This document shows positions 46,392-55,427 of a stretch of DNA of 64,000 nt, in pieces. Made by a program: the position numbers and the translations under genes. The stretch spans positions 496,001 to 560,000 of the forward strand of contig NZ_JACYXK010000028.1 of NCBI RefSeq assembly GCF_014842975.1, written 5' to 3'. This stretch comes from Rhodanobacter sp. DHB23. GTDB taxonomy: Bacteria > Pseudomonadota > Gammaproteobacteria > Xanthomonadales > Rhodanobacteraceae. Below the pieces are notes generated by a model. The model was not told the DNA's origin. It did not search any database and was given only the letters and a program-made list of their open reading frames with translations. Positions within the stretch are counted from its first letter, which is position 1. Each line of letters opens with the position of its first letter.

Positions 46392-47658
46392 GCGCTACGA
46401 CGTGCTGGTCGTCGGCGCCGGCCCCGCCGGGCTGGCGGCCGCCCAGGCCGCCGCCGGGCAAGGCGCGCGCGTGGCCGTGCTCGACGCGCAGCCGCGCGCA
46501 GGCGGACAGGTCTGGCGCCACGACGTGCGCCACGCGCCATCGGCCGCGGCGGCACGGGGCATCCACGACGGCTTGAAGCCACCCATCGAATGGCTGGCCG
46601 GTACCAGCGTGGTCGCCGCCCAGGGCGATGCCCTGCTGGTGCAGACGCCGCAGGCCGCGCGATGGCTGCACTACGGCAACCTGGTGCTCGCCACCGGCGC
46701 ACGCGAACTGCTGCTGCCCTTCCCCGGCTGGACGCTGCCCGGCGTGGTCGGCGCCGGCGCCGCGCAGGCCCTGGCCAAGCAGGGCTGGCCGCTGGCCGGC
46801 AAGCGCGTGGTGGTGGCCGGCAGCGGCCCGCTGCTGCTCGCCGCCGCGACCACGTTGCGGGCGCATGGCGCCCACGTGGTCGCCATCTGCGAGCAGGCGG
46901 AGGCCTCGGCGTTGCGCGGCTTCGCCGCCGGCCTGTGGCGCTGGCCGGGCAAGCTGCTGCAGGCAGGGCGACTGCGCCTGCAACTGGCTGGCGTGCCCTA
47001 TCGCGGCGGCACCGTGGTGCAACGCGCCCTGCCCGCCGCGGACGGCTGCCTGCTGCGCGCCGTTGGGATCGCAGGCCCGCGCGGCACCGAACGACTCGCC
47101 TGCGACATGCTGGCCGTCGGCTATGGCCTGATCCCGAACATGGAACTGGCGCGCCTGCTCGGCTGCGCCACGCAAGCGTTCGGCGCGCACGCCGCCGTGC
47201 AGGTGGACGCGCGCCAGCACACCAGCCTCGATCACGTGTACGCCGCCGGCGAAGCCTGCGGCATCGGCGGCGTCGATTGCGCACGCATCGAAGGCGCCAT
47301 CGCCGGGCTCGCCGCGGCCGGCGCCGCGGTTCCCGCCGGACTGCTGCGCCGACGCGGCCATGCCCGCGCCTTCGCCGCCGCGTTGCGGCGCACGTTCGCC
47401 CTGCGTCCGCAGGTGCATGCGCTGGCCAGCGCGGACACCCTCGTCTGCCGCTGCGAGGACGTGACGCTGGGCATGCTCGATGGCCATGCGGATTTCCGCA
47501 GCGCCAAGCTCGCCACCCGCTGCGGCATGGGCGCCTGCCAGGGACGCATCTGCGGCGCCGCGCTGGCCGAACTCGGCCGCTTCCCGCATGCCGGCAGCCG
47601 CCCGCCGCTGTTCCCTGCCCGCCTTTCCACCCTGGCCCACGCCGAACCCGCTTCCTGA
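46384..47658 (+). CDS. NAD(P)/FAD-dependent oxidoreductase, second flavin subunit of hydroxyproline dehydrogenase
   Basis: This 424-residue flavoprotein has an N-terminal FAD motif VVGAGPAGLAAAQAAAGQG and a second nucleotide motif VVVAGSGPLLLAAAT. The C-terminal BFD-like [2Fe-2S] domain carries CRCEDVTLG and CGMGACQGRICG. This is the architecture of the alpha subunit in multi-subunit hydroxyproline, octopine and opine dehydrogenases. It probably passes electrons from the catalytic subunit to the respiratory chain. It overlaps the ferredoxin-like gene by 8 nt. Confidence 0.88.
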   Translation: MAERYDVLVVGAGPAGLAAAQAAAGQGARVAVLDAQPRAGGQVWRHDVRHAPSAAAARGIHDGLKPPIEWLAGTSVVAAQGDALLVQTPQAARWLHYGNLVLATGARELLLPFPGWTLPGVVGAGAAQALAKQGWPLAGKRVVVAGSGPLLLAAATTLRAHGAHVVAICEQAEASALRGFAAGLWRWPGKLLQAGRLRLQLAGVPYRGGTVVQRALPAADGCLLRAVGIAGPRGTERLACDMLAVGYGLIPNMELARLLGCATQAFGAHAAVQVDARQHTSLDHVYAAGEACGIGGVDCARIEGAIAGLAAAGAAVPAGLLRRRGHARAFAAALRRTFALRPQVHALASADTLVCRCEDVTLGMLDGHADFRSAKLATRCGMGACQGRICGAALAELGRFPHAGSRPPLFPARLSTLAHAEPAS

Positions 47659-47680
47659 CCTTCCCACCAAGGACCAAACG

Positions 47681-48586
47681 ATGAGCAAGACTTCCCTCTG
47701 GCACGGCGTCATCCCCGCCATCACCACGCCGTTCACCGCCGACGGCCAGGTCGACCACGGCTTCCTCGCGCGCCACGCCAACCAGATGATCGACGCCGGC
47801 TGCACCGGCATCGTGCCGCTGGGTTCGCTGGGCGAGGCGGCCACGCTGGACTTCGACGAGAAAGTCGCCATCGTGCACACCCTGGTGAAGGCGCTGGCCG
47901 GCCGCGCGCCGGTGATCCCGGGCATCGCCTCGCTGTCCACCGACGAGGCGGTGCGGCTGGCCAGGGCATGCCAGGAAGCCGGCGCCAGCGGCCTGATGGT
48001 GCTGCCGGTCTACGTGTATTCCAGCGACTGGCGCGAGATGGGCGCGCATGCCCGCGCCGTGCTCGGCGCCACCGACCTGCCCTGCCTGCTCTACAACAAC
48101 CCGGTGGCCTACAAGACCGACATCACGCCCGCGCAGATGGCCGAGCTGGCCGCCGAGTTCCCGAACCTGCAGGCGGTGAAGGAATCCTCCGCCGACGTGC
48201 GCCGCTTCGCCGGCATCCAGGCCCTGCTGGGCAACCGGCTGCAGTTGCTGGTGGGCATGGACGACGCCATCGTCGAGGGCATCGCGATGGGCGCCACCGG
48301 CTGGATCGCCGGCCTGGTGAATGCCTTCCCGCAGGAATCGGTGCGGTTGTTCGAACAGGCCCGCACCGGCGGCTACGCAACGGCCAAGCCGCTGTACGAC
48401 TGGTTCCTGCCGCTGCTGCGCCTGGACACCGTGCCGACCTTCGTGCAGCTCATCAAGCTGGTGCAGGAGCAGGCCGGCATGGGCAGCGAACGCGTGCGCG
48501 CGCCGCGCCTGCCGGTGGCCGGCGCCGAGCGCGAGCATGCGCTGCAGGTGATCGGGCACGCGCTCGCCAACCGCCCGGCCGCCTGA
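47681..48586 (+). CDS. Pyrroline-4-hydroxy-2-carboxylate deaminase (DHDPS/NAL family)
   Basis: This 301-residue aldolase-family protein resembles dihydrodipicolinate synthase. In hydroxyproline clusters this family deaminates and dehydrates pyrroline-4-hydroxy-2-carboxylate to 2-oxoglutarate semialdehyde. It shows the phosphate-side GSLGEAATLDFDEK, the catalytic Tyr in CLLYNNPVAY and the Schiff-base Lys in LQAVKESSADVRR. The ATG at 47681 has AAGGA 8 nt upstream. It starts 22 bp after the flavoprotein gene. A true lysine-pathway DapA is less likely, given the operon. Confidence 0.9.
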   Translation: MSKTSLWHGVIPAITTPFTADGQVDHGFLARHANQMIDAGCTGIVPLGSLGEAATLDFDEKVAIVHTLVKALAGRAPVIPGIASLSTDEAVRLARACQEAGASGLMVLPVYVYSSDWREMGAHARAVLGATDLPCLLYNNPVAYKTDITPAQMAELAAEFPNLQAVKESSADVRRFAGIQALLGNRLQLLVGMDDAIVEGIAMGATGWIAGLVNAFPQESVRLFEQARTGGYATAKPLYDWFLPLLRLDTVPTFVQLIKLVQEQAGMGSERVRAPRLPVAGAEREHALQVIGHALANRPAA

Positions 48587-48587
48587 C

Positions 48588-50180
48588 ATGGGCGCGCTCG
48601 AATCCGTGCTGATCGACGGCGCCTGGCGGCCGTCGATCGACCCGCAGGGCAGCTTCCGCGCCAGCGATCCCGCGCGGGCCGAACCTATCGGCCCGCATTT
48701 CCCGGTCAGCGGCCCCGCCGACGTGGAAGCCGCCGTGCAGGCGGCGGCCCGCGTGGCCGCCGAACTGGCCGCCACGCCCGCCGCACGCATCGCCGGTTTC
48801 CTCGAGGCCTATGCCGATGCCATCGCCGCGGACGGCGACGCACTGGTCGCGCTGGCGCATGCCGAAACCGCGTTGCCGGTGGAGCCGCGCCTGCGCTCCG
48901 GCGAACTGCCGCGCACCGTCGACCAGTTGCGCCAGGCCGCGCGCGCCGTGCGCAACCACGCGTGGACCGATCCGGTGATCGACAGCAAGGCCGGCCTGCG
49001 CACGCACCGCGCCCCGCTGGGCAAGCCGGTGCTGGTGTTCGGTCCCAACAACTTCCCGTTCGCCTTCAACGCCGTCGCCGGCAGCGATTTCGCCTCGGCG
49101 CTGGCCGCGCGCAATCCGGTGATCGCCAAGGCGCACCCGCTGCACGCGGCCACCTGCCAGCGGCTGGCGACGCTGGCGCATCGCGCCTTGCTGGCCAGCG
49201 GCCTGCCGGCCGCCGCGGTGCAGATGCTCTACCGCTTCGACTCCGCCACCGGCCTCAAGCTGGCCGGCGATGCGCGGCTGGGCGCGATCGGCTTCACCGG
49301 CGGCCGGCATGGCGGCCTGGCGCTGAAGGCCGCCGCGGACAAGGCCGGCGTGCCGTTCTACGCCGAGCTGTCCAGCGTGAACCCGGTCTTCCTGCTGCCC
49401 GGCGCGCTGGCCCAGCATGGCGGCGAGGCGCTGGCGCAGGAGTTCTTCGCCTCCTGCACGATGGGCAGCGGCCAGTTCTGCACCAACCCCGGCGTGGTGA
49501 TCGTGCCGACCGATGCCGCCGCGGGCCGCGCCTTCCTCGATGCCGCGGTCGCGCTGTTCGAAGCCGGCGCGCCGAAGATCCTGTTCTCGCGCGACGGCCA
49601 GCACGGCGTCGAACGCGCCGTCGCGACGCTGCGCGAAGCCGGCGCCCAGGTGCTCGCGGGCGGCGATCCCGGCGCAGGCGAAGGCTTCCGCTACCGTCCC
49701 ACCCTGCTGGGCGTGGACGCCGCCGACTTCCTGCGCAACGCCGCAGCCCTGCAGACCGAGGCGTTCGGGCCGGTGAGCCTGGTCGTGCGCACGTCCGGCC
49801 TTGCGGACAGGGTGGCCGTGGCCGCCGCGTTCGAGGGCAACCTCACCGGCACGATGTACCGCGCCGACGACGGCGGCGACGACGCGGCCTGGCAGGCCAT
49901 CGCCGCGGAACTGCGCCCCCGCGTCGGCCGCCTGATCGCCAGCAAGATGCCCACCGGCGTCGCGGTGAGCCCCGCGATGAACCACGGCGGCCCGTTCCCC
50001 GCCACCGGCCACCCGAGCTTCACCGCCGTGGGCATGCCCGCGGCGATCCACCGCTTCACTGCCCTGCACTGCCACGACGGCGTGCCGGACGCGCTGCTGC
50101 CGGTGGAGTTGCGCAACCGCAACCCCGGCGGCGTGCAGCGGCTGGTGGACGGGCAATGGAGCACGGCGGACATCGGCTAG
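48588..50180 (+). CDS. 2-oxoglutarate semialdehyde dehydrogenase (aldehyde dehydrogenase family)
   Basis: This 530-residue NAD(P)-dependent aldehyde dehydrogenase should complete the pathway by making 2-oxoglutarate. Visible motifs are VFGPNNFPFAFNAVAGSDFA, the GFTGGRHGG cofactor loop, Glu in FYAELSSVNPVF, and the catalytic Cys in GSGQFCTNPGVV. The length of about 530 and the FGPNNFPFAF form are typical of the ketoglutarate-semialdehyde group. The ATG lies one base past the preceding stop. A terminator follows at 50200. Confidence 0.92.
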   Translation: MGALESVLIDGAWRPSIDPQGSFRASDPARAEPIGPHFPVSGPADVEAAVQAAARVAAELAATPAARIAGFLEAYADAIAADGDALVALAHAETALPVEPRLRSGELPRTVDQLRQAARAVRNHAWTDPVIDSKAGLRTHRAPLGKPVLVFGPNNFPFAFNAVAGSDFASALAARNPVIAKAHPLHAATCQRLATLAHRALLASGLPAAAVQMLYRFDSATGLKLAGDARLGAIGFTGGRHGGLALKAAADKAGVPFYAELSSVNPVFLLPGALAQHGGEALAQEFFASCTMGSGQFCTNPGVVIVPTDAAAGRAFLDAAVALFEAGAPKILFSRDGQHGVERAVATLREAGAQVLAGGDPGAGEGFRYRPTLLGVDAADFLRNAAALQTEAFGPVSLVVRTSGLADRVAVAAAFEGNLTGTMYRADDGGDDAAWQAIAAELRPRVGRLIASKMPTGVAVSPAMNHGGPFPATGHPSFTAVGMPAAIHRFTALHCHDGVPDALLPVELRNRNPGGVQRLVDGQWSTADIG

Positions 50181-50199
50181 CCGACCGGCCGGAATGCAA

Positions 50200-50228
50200 A
50201 AAGCCCCGCATCGCGGGGCTTCTTGTTT
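50200..50228 (+). terminator. Intrinsic terminator of the hydroxyproline operon
   Basis: AAGCCCCGC-ATC-GCGGGGCTT is a 9-bp stem with a 3-nt loop, preceded by an A-run and followed by CTTGTTTC. It lies between the operon and the oppositely oriented tRNA-Ser gene, so it can serve both. Confidence 0.85.
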
Positions 50229-50237
50229 CGATCAATT

Positions 50238-50329
50238 GGCGGAGAGAGCGGGATTCGAACCCGCGATACGGGGATAAGCCGTATACACACTTTCCAGGCG
50301 TGCTCCTTCAACCACTCGGACATCTCTCC
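50238..50329 (-). tRNA. tRNA-Ser(GGA)
   Basis: On the minus strand the acceptor GGAGAGA pairs with TCTCTCC, followed by discriminator G and an encoded CCA. The anticodon loop is CTGGAAA, giving anticodon GGA (reads UCC/UCU). A long variable arm (TATACGGCTTATCCCCGTATC) and the T-arm GCGGGTTCGAATCCCGC confirm a class II serine tRNA of 92 nt. Confidence 0.97.
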
Positions 50330-50408
50330 GCACGCAAACTGTCCACGACCCGCAACCGCGGGTGGTGAAGAGGCGAAAGGATACCGGCCACCACGGCCAC
50401 TGACAAGC

Positions 50409-51167
50409 TCAGCCGGCATCCGCACGTGGCGGCAACGGCGCCGGCAGGGCGATGCGCTGCCCCGTGACGGCGACACGGTAGCCACGTTCCGCCAGTGCGG
50501 CGCCATCGGCCGCGCTGCCGTAGTGGTAGAGCAGCAGGCGTGCGCGCAATGCCGCGTCGTACTCGCGTTCGACGTCGGCGACGCCGGTATGCGACGGATT
50601 GCCGTGCAGGCCGCAGTCGTGCGCGACCAGCGCCTCACCGCCGGCGTATCGGCCCAGCGCTTCGGGAATCGGCCGCGTGTCGCCGGTGTAGGCGAAGCTG
50701 CCAGCCAGGGCGAGGCCGAACGCGGTGTCGGGTCGGTGGTGGCGCGTGGCGAACACGTCGAACCACAGGCCGTCCAGCCAGAAGCCGCGCGTACACGGCA
50801 CCAGGCGGAACGCCTCCCAGTAGTTCGCGCCGCCCTCGGCGAGCACGCCGGGATAGTCGGCCACGCGCGCCTGCAGCCACGGCACCAGGGCGGCGTGGCA
50901 GAACACCCGGATGTTCCCGCGCAGCGCCTCGTCGAACCACGCGCGGGTGAACAAGCGCTCCATGCCGCCGATGTGGTCCATGTGCGTGTGCGTGATGTAG
51001 ATCGCGCGCGGCAGGTCGCCGTAGGCGGCGCGGTAGCGGTCCAGCGTGTCCGGCCCGCAGTCGACCAGCAGCAGCGGTTCGCCGTCGCGTTCCAGCACGA
51101 CCGCCGACGAGCCCAGCTCCACCGCGTGCGCCGCGCCCGTCCCGAGAAAGTGCAGATGCCAGTTCAT
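50409..51167 (-). CDS. MBL-fold metallo-hydrolase
   Basis: This 252-residue metallo-beta-lactamase-fold protein has FLGTGAAHAVELGSSAVVLE at the N-terminus and the metal motif THTHMDHIGGMERLF. Later metal ligands are likely His in FCHAALV and Asp in AYTGDTRPI, with a further HDCGLHG segment. It resembles the RNase Z-like phosphodiesterase subgroup, but lacks features that would fix a substrate. The ATG overlaps the kdkA stop by 4 nt, so the two are coupled; no envelope role can be assumed from that alone. Confidence 0.85.
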   Translation of the reverse strand: MNWHLHFLGTGAAHAVELGSSAVVLERDGEPLLLVDCGPDTLDRYRAAYGDLPRAIYITHTHMDHIGGMERLFTRAWFDEALRGNIRVFCHAALVPWLQARVADYPGVLAEGGANYWEAFRLVPCTRGFWLDGLWFDVFATRHHRPDTAFGLALAGSFAYTGDTRPIPEALGRYAGGEALVAHDCGLHGNPSHTGVADVEREYDAALRARLLLYHYGSAADGAALAERGYRVAVTGQRIALPAPLPPRADAG

Positions 51168-51889
51168 GCGCCGAACGTCGCCTCGTAGGCTTCGATGAGG
51201 GGTGTCCACACGGTCGCGCGGAACGCCGCTTCACCCTGCGCGGCGGCGCCGAGCTTGAGCAGCGAGCGGTGCAGCCGTGCAAGGTTGGCGAGCCGCCATG
51301 CCTCGGCCGGTGCGCGCAGGCGCCCGCGGTCGAAGTCGATCAGGTACAGCGCCGCGGGCGCGACCAGCACATTGTGCGCATTGAGGTCGGCATGCCAGAT
51401 GCCGGCGCGATGGAAGCGCGCCACCAGCGTGCCCGCTTCGCGCGCCAGTTCCGCATCGAGGCGTCCGGCGGCGAGGCATTCGGCGAGTGTCAGCGCGTCC
51501 CCGATACGTCGCGTGATGAGGTCGGCGCGATAGAACAGGCCATGCCGTCGGTAACGCGCGGCCACTGCGGCAGGCCCCGGCAAACCCAGCCGCGCGATCT
51601 CGGCCAGCAGGCGGAATTCGGCGAAGCAGCGCGTGGCATCCGCGCCGCGCCAGAGATAGCTGTCCCCCAGCAGCTTCGCCACCATGCCGCCGCGGCGGTA
51701 ATGCCGCAGCACGCACTCGCCGGCCGGCGTGGCGATGACCTGCACGCCACCGCGGCCGCCCGCTTGCGCACGCAACGCACCGCGTTCGCGCCAGCGCTCC
51801 GGCGCGAACCAGTCGGCATCGACTTGTGGCGAGGCCGCGGCGTCGAACAGAATCGCGCCATCGGCCTCTTCGCGCAGTTGCTCTTGCAT
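51164..51889 (-). CDS. kdkA: 3-deoxy-D-manno-octulosonic acid (KDO) kinase
   Basis: KdkA (241 residues) phosphorylates KDO in the lipopolysaccharide inner core, and the step is typical of bacteria with a single phosphorylated KDO. It has a lipopolysaccharide-kinase fold with VLRHYRRGGMVAKLLGDSYL as nucleotide-side segment. The catalytic loop is IWHADLNAHNVLV, and LIDFDRGRLR provides the metal Asp. The start at 51889 follows a short divergent promoter region shared with the GT9 gene at 51929, which also acts on LPS. Confidence 0.92.
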   Translation of the reverse strand: MQEQLREEADGAILFDAAASPQVDADWFAPERWRERGALRAQAGGRGGVQVIATPAGECVLRHYRRGGMVAKLLGDSYLWRGADATRCFAEFRLLAEIARLGLPGPAAVAARYRRHGLFYRADLITRRIGDALTLAECLAAGRLDAELAREAGTLVARFHRAGIWHADLNAHNVLVAPAALYLIDFDRGRLRAPAEAWRLANLARLHRSLLKLGAAAQGEAAFRATVWTPLIEAYEATFGA

Positions 51890-51928
51890 CGGTGAGGGTG
51901 CGTCTTTCGTAACGTCCGGCGATTCTAC

Positions 51929-52972
51929 ATGTCCCCTCCTGATTCCATCTGCCTGCTGCGCACCTCGGCCATCGGCGACGTCACCCACGTGGTGCCGCTG
52001 CTGCGCACGCTGCAGGCGGCCTGGCCGCAGGCCCGGCTCGCCTGGGTCGTGGGCAAGCTGGAGCGCAGGCTGGTCGGCGACCTGCCCGGCGTGGACTTCG
52101 TCACCTTCGACAAGGCGGCCGGCTGGTCCGGCATGCGCGAAGTGTGGTCGACGCTGCGCGGCCGGCGCTTCGATGCGCTGCTGCAGATGCAGGTGGCGTT
52201 GCGCTCCAACCTGCTGAGCCTGGGCATCGGGGCGGACCGGCGCATCGGCTACGACGCGGCGCGCGCGAAGGACCTGCACGGCCTCGTCGTCAACGAACGC
52301 ATCCCCGCACGCAGCGGCGAGCACGTGCTCGATGCGATCGGCAGCTTCTGCGAACCGCTGGGACTGAAGCAGACCGCGGTGCGCTGGGACATCCCGATTC
52401 CCGATGAAGCCCACGCCTGGGCCGCGGAACAACTGCCGGGCGACACGCCCACGCTGCTGGTCAGCCCCAGCTCCAGCCACACGCTGCGCAACTGGTGCCC
52501 GGAGCGCTACGCGGCGGTGATGGAGCATGCCGCCGAGCGCGGCTGGCGCGTGGCGCTGGTGGGCGGCCCTTCGGCCAGCGAGCGCGCAATGGCCGATGCG
52601 GTGCTTGCCGCATGCAAACAGGCGCCGCTCGACCTCACCGGCAAGGACACACTGAAGAAATTGCTGGCCCTGCTCGGTCGCGCGCAGCTGCTGCTGACGC
52701 CGGATTCCGGCCCCATGCACATGGCCAACGCGGTGGGCACCAAGGTGCTAGGCCTGCACGCGGCGAGCAATCCGAACCGGTCGGGACCCTATTCCGACCG
52801 CCGCTGGTGCGTGGACAAGTACGACGAGGCCGCGCGCCGCTTCCTCGGCAAGCCGGCCAGCGAACTGGCCTGGGGCACGAAGATCGAGAAACCCGGGGTG
52901 ATGGACCTGATCGCGGTGGACGACGTAATCGAACGCTTCGAGGCCGCCGCGAGTCATCTCGGCCTGGCCTGA
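51929..52972 (+). CDS. Glycosyltransferase family 9 (LPS heptosyltransferase-like)
   Basis: This 347-residue GT9 protein probably adds ADP-heptose in lipopolysaccharide core synthesis at the inner membrane. It shows the N-terminal LLRTSAIGDVTHVVPLLRTL, IGYDAARAKDLHGLVVNERI, and the C-terminal LLLTPDSGPMHMANAVGTKV, which marks the sugar-nucleotide site. It is divergent from kdkA, which fits an inner-core role. It could be heptosyltransferase I or a related enzyme, so I give no symbol. The ATG start is the first in frame after the 39-bp divergent gap. Confidence 0.88.
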   Translation: MSPPDSICLLRTSAIGDVTHVVPLLRTLQAAWPQARLAWVVGKLERRLVGDLPGVDFVTFDKAAGWSGMREVWSTLRGRRFDALLQMQVALRSNLLSLGIGADRRIGYDAARAKDLHGLVVNERIPARSGEHVLDAIGSFCEPLGLKQTAVRWDIPIPDEAHAWAAEQLPGDTPTLLVSPSSSHTLRNWCPERYAAVMEHAAERGWRVALVGGPSASERAMADAVLAACKQAPLDLTGKDTLKKLLALLGRAQLLLTPDSGPMHMANAVGTKVLGLHAASNPNRSGPYSDRRWCVDKYDEAARRFLGKPASELAWGTKIEKPGVMDLIAVDDVIERFEAAASHLGLA

Positions 52973-52974
52973 AA

Positions 52975-53085
52975 GCCCCTCTCCCATCGGGAGAGGGATT
53001 GGGGTGAGGGTTCGGCGAAATCTCGACGCCACGCTCCGCCCGTACCCTCACCCGCCTGCCGGCACCCTCTCCCAAAGGGAGAGGG
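52975..53085. repeat. CCCTCTCCC/GGGTGAGGG palindromic element, copy 1
   Basis: The left arm has CCCTCTCCCATCGGGAGAGG and then GGGGTGAGGG. The right arm has CCCTCACCC and then CCCTCTCCCAAAGGGAGAGG, so both local hairpins and a long stem can form. It fills the gap between the convergent GT9 and DUF6165 genes. A second copy is at 55428-55536. Confidence 0.8.
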
Positions 53086-53094
53086 AACGACACA

Positions 53095-53493
53095 TCAAAC
53101 GGCGCGGTAATCCTGGTAGGACTTCTCTTCGACCAGCTGCGAGCCGAGCTTCACGTTGATCTCGCGCTTCACTGCCGCGCGCTCGTCGTTCCTGAAATAC
53201 ACCGAACGCGCCAGCTCGACGAACTCGGCGTCGAAGGCCTGCGCCTTTTCCTTGAGGCGGATGTCGTCCTCGATCACCCACAGCGCCTCGTTCACCGCGA
53301 GCAGGCGCGCGCGCTCGGCGCGGATATCGACCTTCGAGGCGGGGTGCGCTTCCCACGTGGCGTTGAGCAGGTCGAGCTCGGTGCGCACGTTGGCCAGCTT
53401 GGCGGGATCGCCGATGCGCTGCGACTTGATCTCGAGGATGGTGATCTTGTCGATCAGCTCGCCGTAGGACACCGGGGTCTGGATCAGGCTCAT
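53095..53493 (-). CDS. DUF6165 family protein
   Basis: This 132-residue cytoplasmic protein of unknown function has the conserved N-terminal TPVSYGELIDKITILEIKSQ, then RIGDPAKLANVRTELDLLN and a charged helical C-terminal half. The ATG at 53493 has GGAG 6 nt upstream. It starts 14 bp after the ammonia-lyase stop, so both are probably one transcript. It is widespread in proteobacteria; no enzymatic motif is visible. Confidence 0.82.
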   Translation of the reverse strand: MSLIQTPVSYGELIDKITILEIKSQRIGDPAKLANVRTELDLLNATWEAHPASKVDIRAERARLLAVNEALWVIEDDIRLKEKAQAFDAEFVELARSVYFRNDERAAVKREINVKLGSQLVEEKSYQDYRAV

Positions 53494-53507
53494 GTCGTAC
53501 TCCAAGT

Positions 53508-55406
53508 TCAGGCGGCGTGGGCAGGATGGAAAGCACCCTGGCGCACGAGTTCGCAGATGGTGCGCACGTCGCCGTCCAGCGCGCGGTCGCGATGCAGGAA
53601 GGCGATGCTCTTGCGCAGCGTGGCGTGGGCGCGGCGCACGTCATTGCCGGCGTGGAAATCGCTGCTGGCGGCCAGCGCCTCGGCCAGCTGGCGCGCCTCG
53701 GCGACGAACTGCTCGTGGTGCGGCTGGCCTTCGCGCGGTGCATTCGACACCTTCGCCGCCAGCGCCTGCCAGCCACCGCGCTGCGCGAGGCGACGCGCGG
53801 CGTTGAGCATTTCCTGGCGGTAATCCAGCGCCTGCGCCGCGGTGTACAGCTCCAGCGCGATCACGTGGCTCAGGTCTTCGATCATCTCCAGCACGTGGCG
53901 CGCCTCGTTGGCGCCCATCGAGACGTGGTCCTCGGCGTTGGCGCTGGTCGGCACCGAATACACGCTGGCCGGATGCGCGCGCGTGGCGAGGTCGTTGACC
54001 AGCGCCGCGGCGGTGTACTGCACGATCATGAAGCCGGAATCGGTGCCGTCCTCGTTGCCGCTGAGGAAGGCCGGCAGGCCGTCGTTGGTGGCCGGGTCGA
54101 CCAGCTTGTTGAGGCGGCGCTCCGAGATCGAGGCCAGCACCGGGATCGCCGCCTTCACGTAGCTCATCGCCAGCGCCAGCGGCATGCCGTGGAAGTGGCC
54201 GGCGGAGATCACCTGCTCCTCGATGAAGCGCGCGCCCTCGGCATCGGGGAAGATCAGCGGGTTGTCGGTGACCGCGTTCAGTTCGATGTCGAACACGCGG
54301 CAGGCCTGCGCCCACGCGTCGCGCACCGCGCCATGCACCTGCGGCATGCAGCGCAGGCAATAGGCGTCCTGCGGCTGGTGCTTCTTGCCGCCCTTGAACG
54401 GCAGGAAGCGCGCGTAGAACGCCTCGCGGCCGTGGCGCTGGTTGGCCGGCACCCAGTCCCAGCCGATGTCGAAGCTGAGCGCCTGGTCGTCCGGCTCGCT
54501 CCACGATTCGACCGTCCACGGCTTGAAGCGCGGCACGAGGTGATAGGGAATGTCGAGCAGGGTCGAACCCTGCAGCACTTCGCGCACGTGCGCGGCCACC
54601 GCCACCTGCCCCGGATGCGGGCGCAGCTCGTGCACTTCGGGTCGCAGCGCGCCGCTGCGGCCGGCGAAGGCGTCCAGCGTCATCCCCGCGGCGAGATCAG
54701 CGGCGTCGAGCAGGCGCTCCAGGTCATGCAGCGCCAGCGTGCCGGTGGCCAGCATCTGCGCGGTGCCGTTGTTGAGCGCCAGGCCTTCCTTGAACGACAG
54801 GCGCACGGGATCCAGGCCCGCGCGCTTCAGCGCCTCGCCGCCCGGCAGACGCTCGCCTCCGTAGAACGCCTCGCCGCCGCCCAGCAGCACGATGGCCAGG
54901 TGCGAAAGCGGCGCGAGGTCGCCGCTGGCGCCCACCGAACCCTTCTCCGGCACCACCGGCACCACGCCCGCATTGAGCATCGCGGTGAGCGCTTCCAGCG
55001 TCTGCACGCGAATACCCGAGTGGCCGCGCATCAGGGTGTTGATGCGGATGACGAGCATCGCGCGCACCACGTCCGCGCCGAACGGCTTGCCCACGCACAC
55101 CGCGTGGGTGGTGATCAGGTTGTGCTGCAGCTCCTCCAGCAGCGTGCCTTTCGGCACCTCGGTGCGGCTGCCCGGCAACTCGTCGCGCACGCGGTGCGCG
55201 CCCAGCAGCTTGTCGGCGTTGCTGCCGAAGCCGGTGGTGACGCCATAGGTCGGCTCGCCGCAATTGACCTTGTCGGCGAGGAAATCCGCCGCGCGCTGCA
55301 CGCGCTCCAGCTGCTTCGCATCCAGCGCGACCTTCGCGCCCTCGCGCGCCACCGCCACCAGCTGCGCCCGGGTGAGGCTACTACCGTCGAGAATAATCTT
55401 GTCCAC
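53508..55406 (-). CDS. hutH: Histidine/aromatic amino acid ammonia-lyase with extra insertion
   Basis: This 632-residue lyase uses the self-made MIO cofactor: the Ala-Ser-Gly triad is at residues 160-162 in KGSVGASGDLAPLSHLAIVL. It would release ammonia from histidine (to urocanate) or an aromatic amino acid. The selectivity position reads Thr100-His101, closest to the Ser-His pair of histidine lyases. Relative to standard HutH of about 510 residues it has an insertion near residues 285-343 (PRFKPWTVESWSEPDD...) and a longer C-terminus. The GTG start has a weak ribosome site. No hutU, hutI or hutG gene is nearby, so the role is uncertain. Confidence 0.82.
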   Translation of the reverse strand: MDKIILDGSSLTRAQLVAVAREGAKVALDAKQLERVQRAADFLADKVNCGEPTYGVTTGFGSNADKLLGAHRVRDELPGSRTEVPKGTLLEELQHNLITTHAVCVGKPFGADVVRAMLVIRINTLMRGHSGIRVQTLEALTAMLNAGVVPVVPEKGSVGASGDLAPLSHLAIVLLGGGEAFYGGERLPGGEALKRAGLDPVRLSFKEGLALNNGTAQMLATGTLALHDLERLLDAADLAAGMTLDAFAGRSGALRPEVHELRPHPGQVAVAAHVREVLQGSTLLDIPYHLVPRFKPWTVESWSEPDDQALSFDIGWDWVPANQRHGREAFYARFLPFKGGKKHQPQDAYCLRCMPQVHGAVRDAWAQACRVFDIELNAVTDNPLIFPDAEGARFIEEQVISAGHFHGMPLALAMSYVKAAIPVLASISERRLNKLVDPATNDGLPAFLSGNEDGTDSGFMIVQYTAAALVNDLATRAHPASVYSVPTSANAEDHVSMGANEARHVLEMIEDLSHVIALELYTAAQALDYRQEMLNAARRLAQRGGWQALAAKVSNAPREGQPHHEQFVAEARQLAEALAASSDFHAGNDVRRAHATLRKSIAFLHRDRALDGDVRTICELVRQGAFHPAHAA

Positions 55407-55427
55407 TACCGTCTCGTCCTATGTGCT

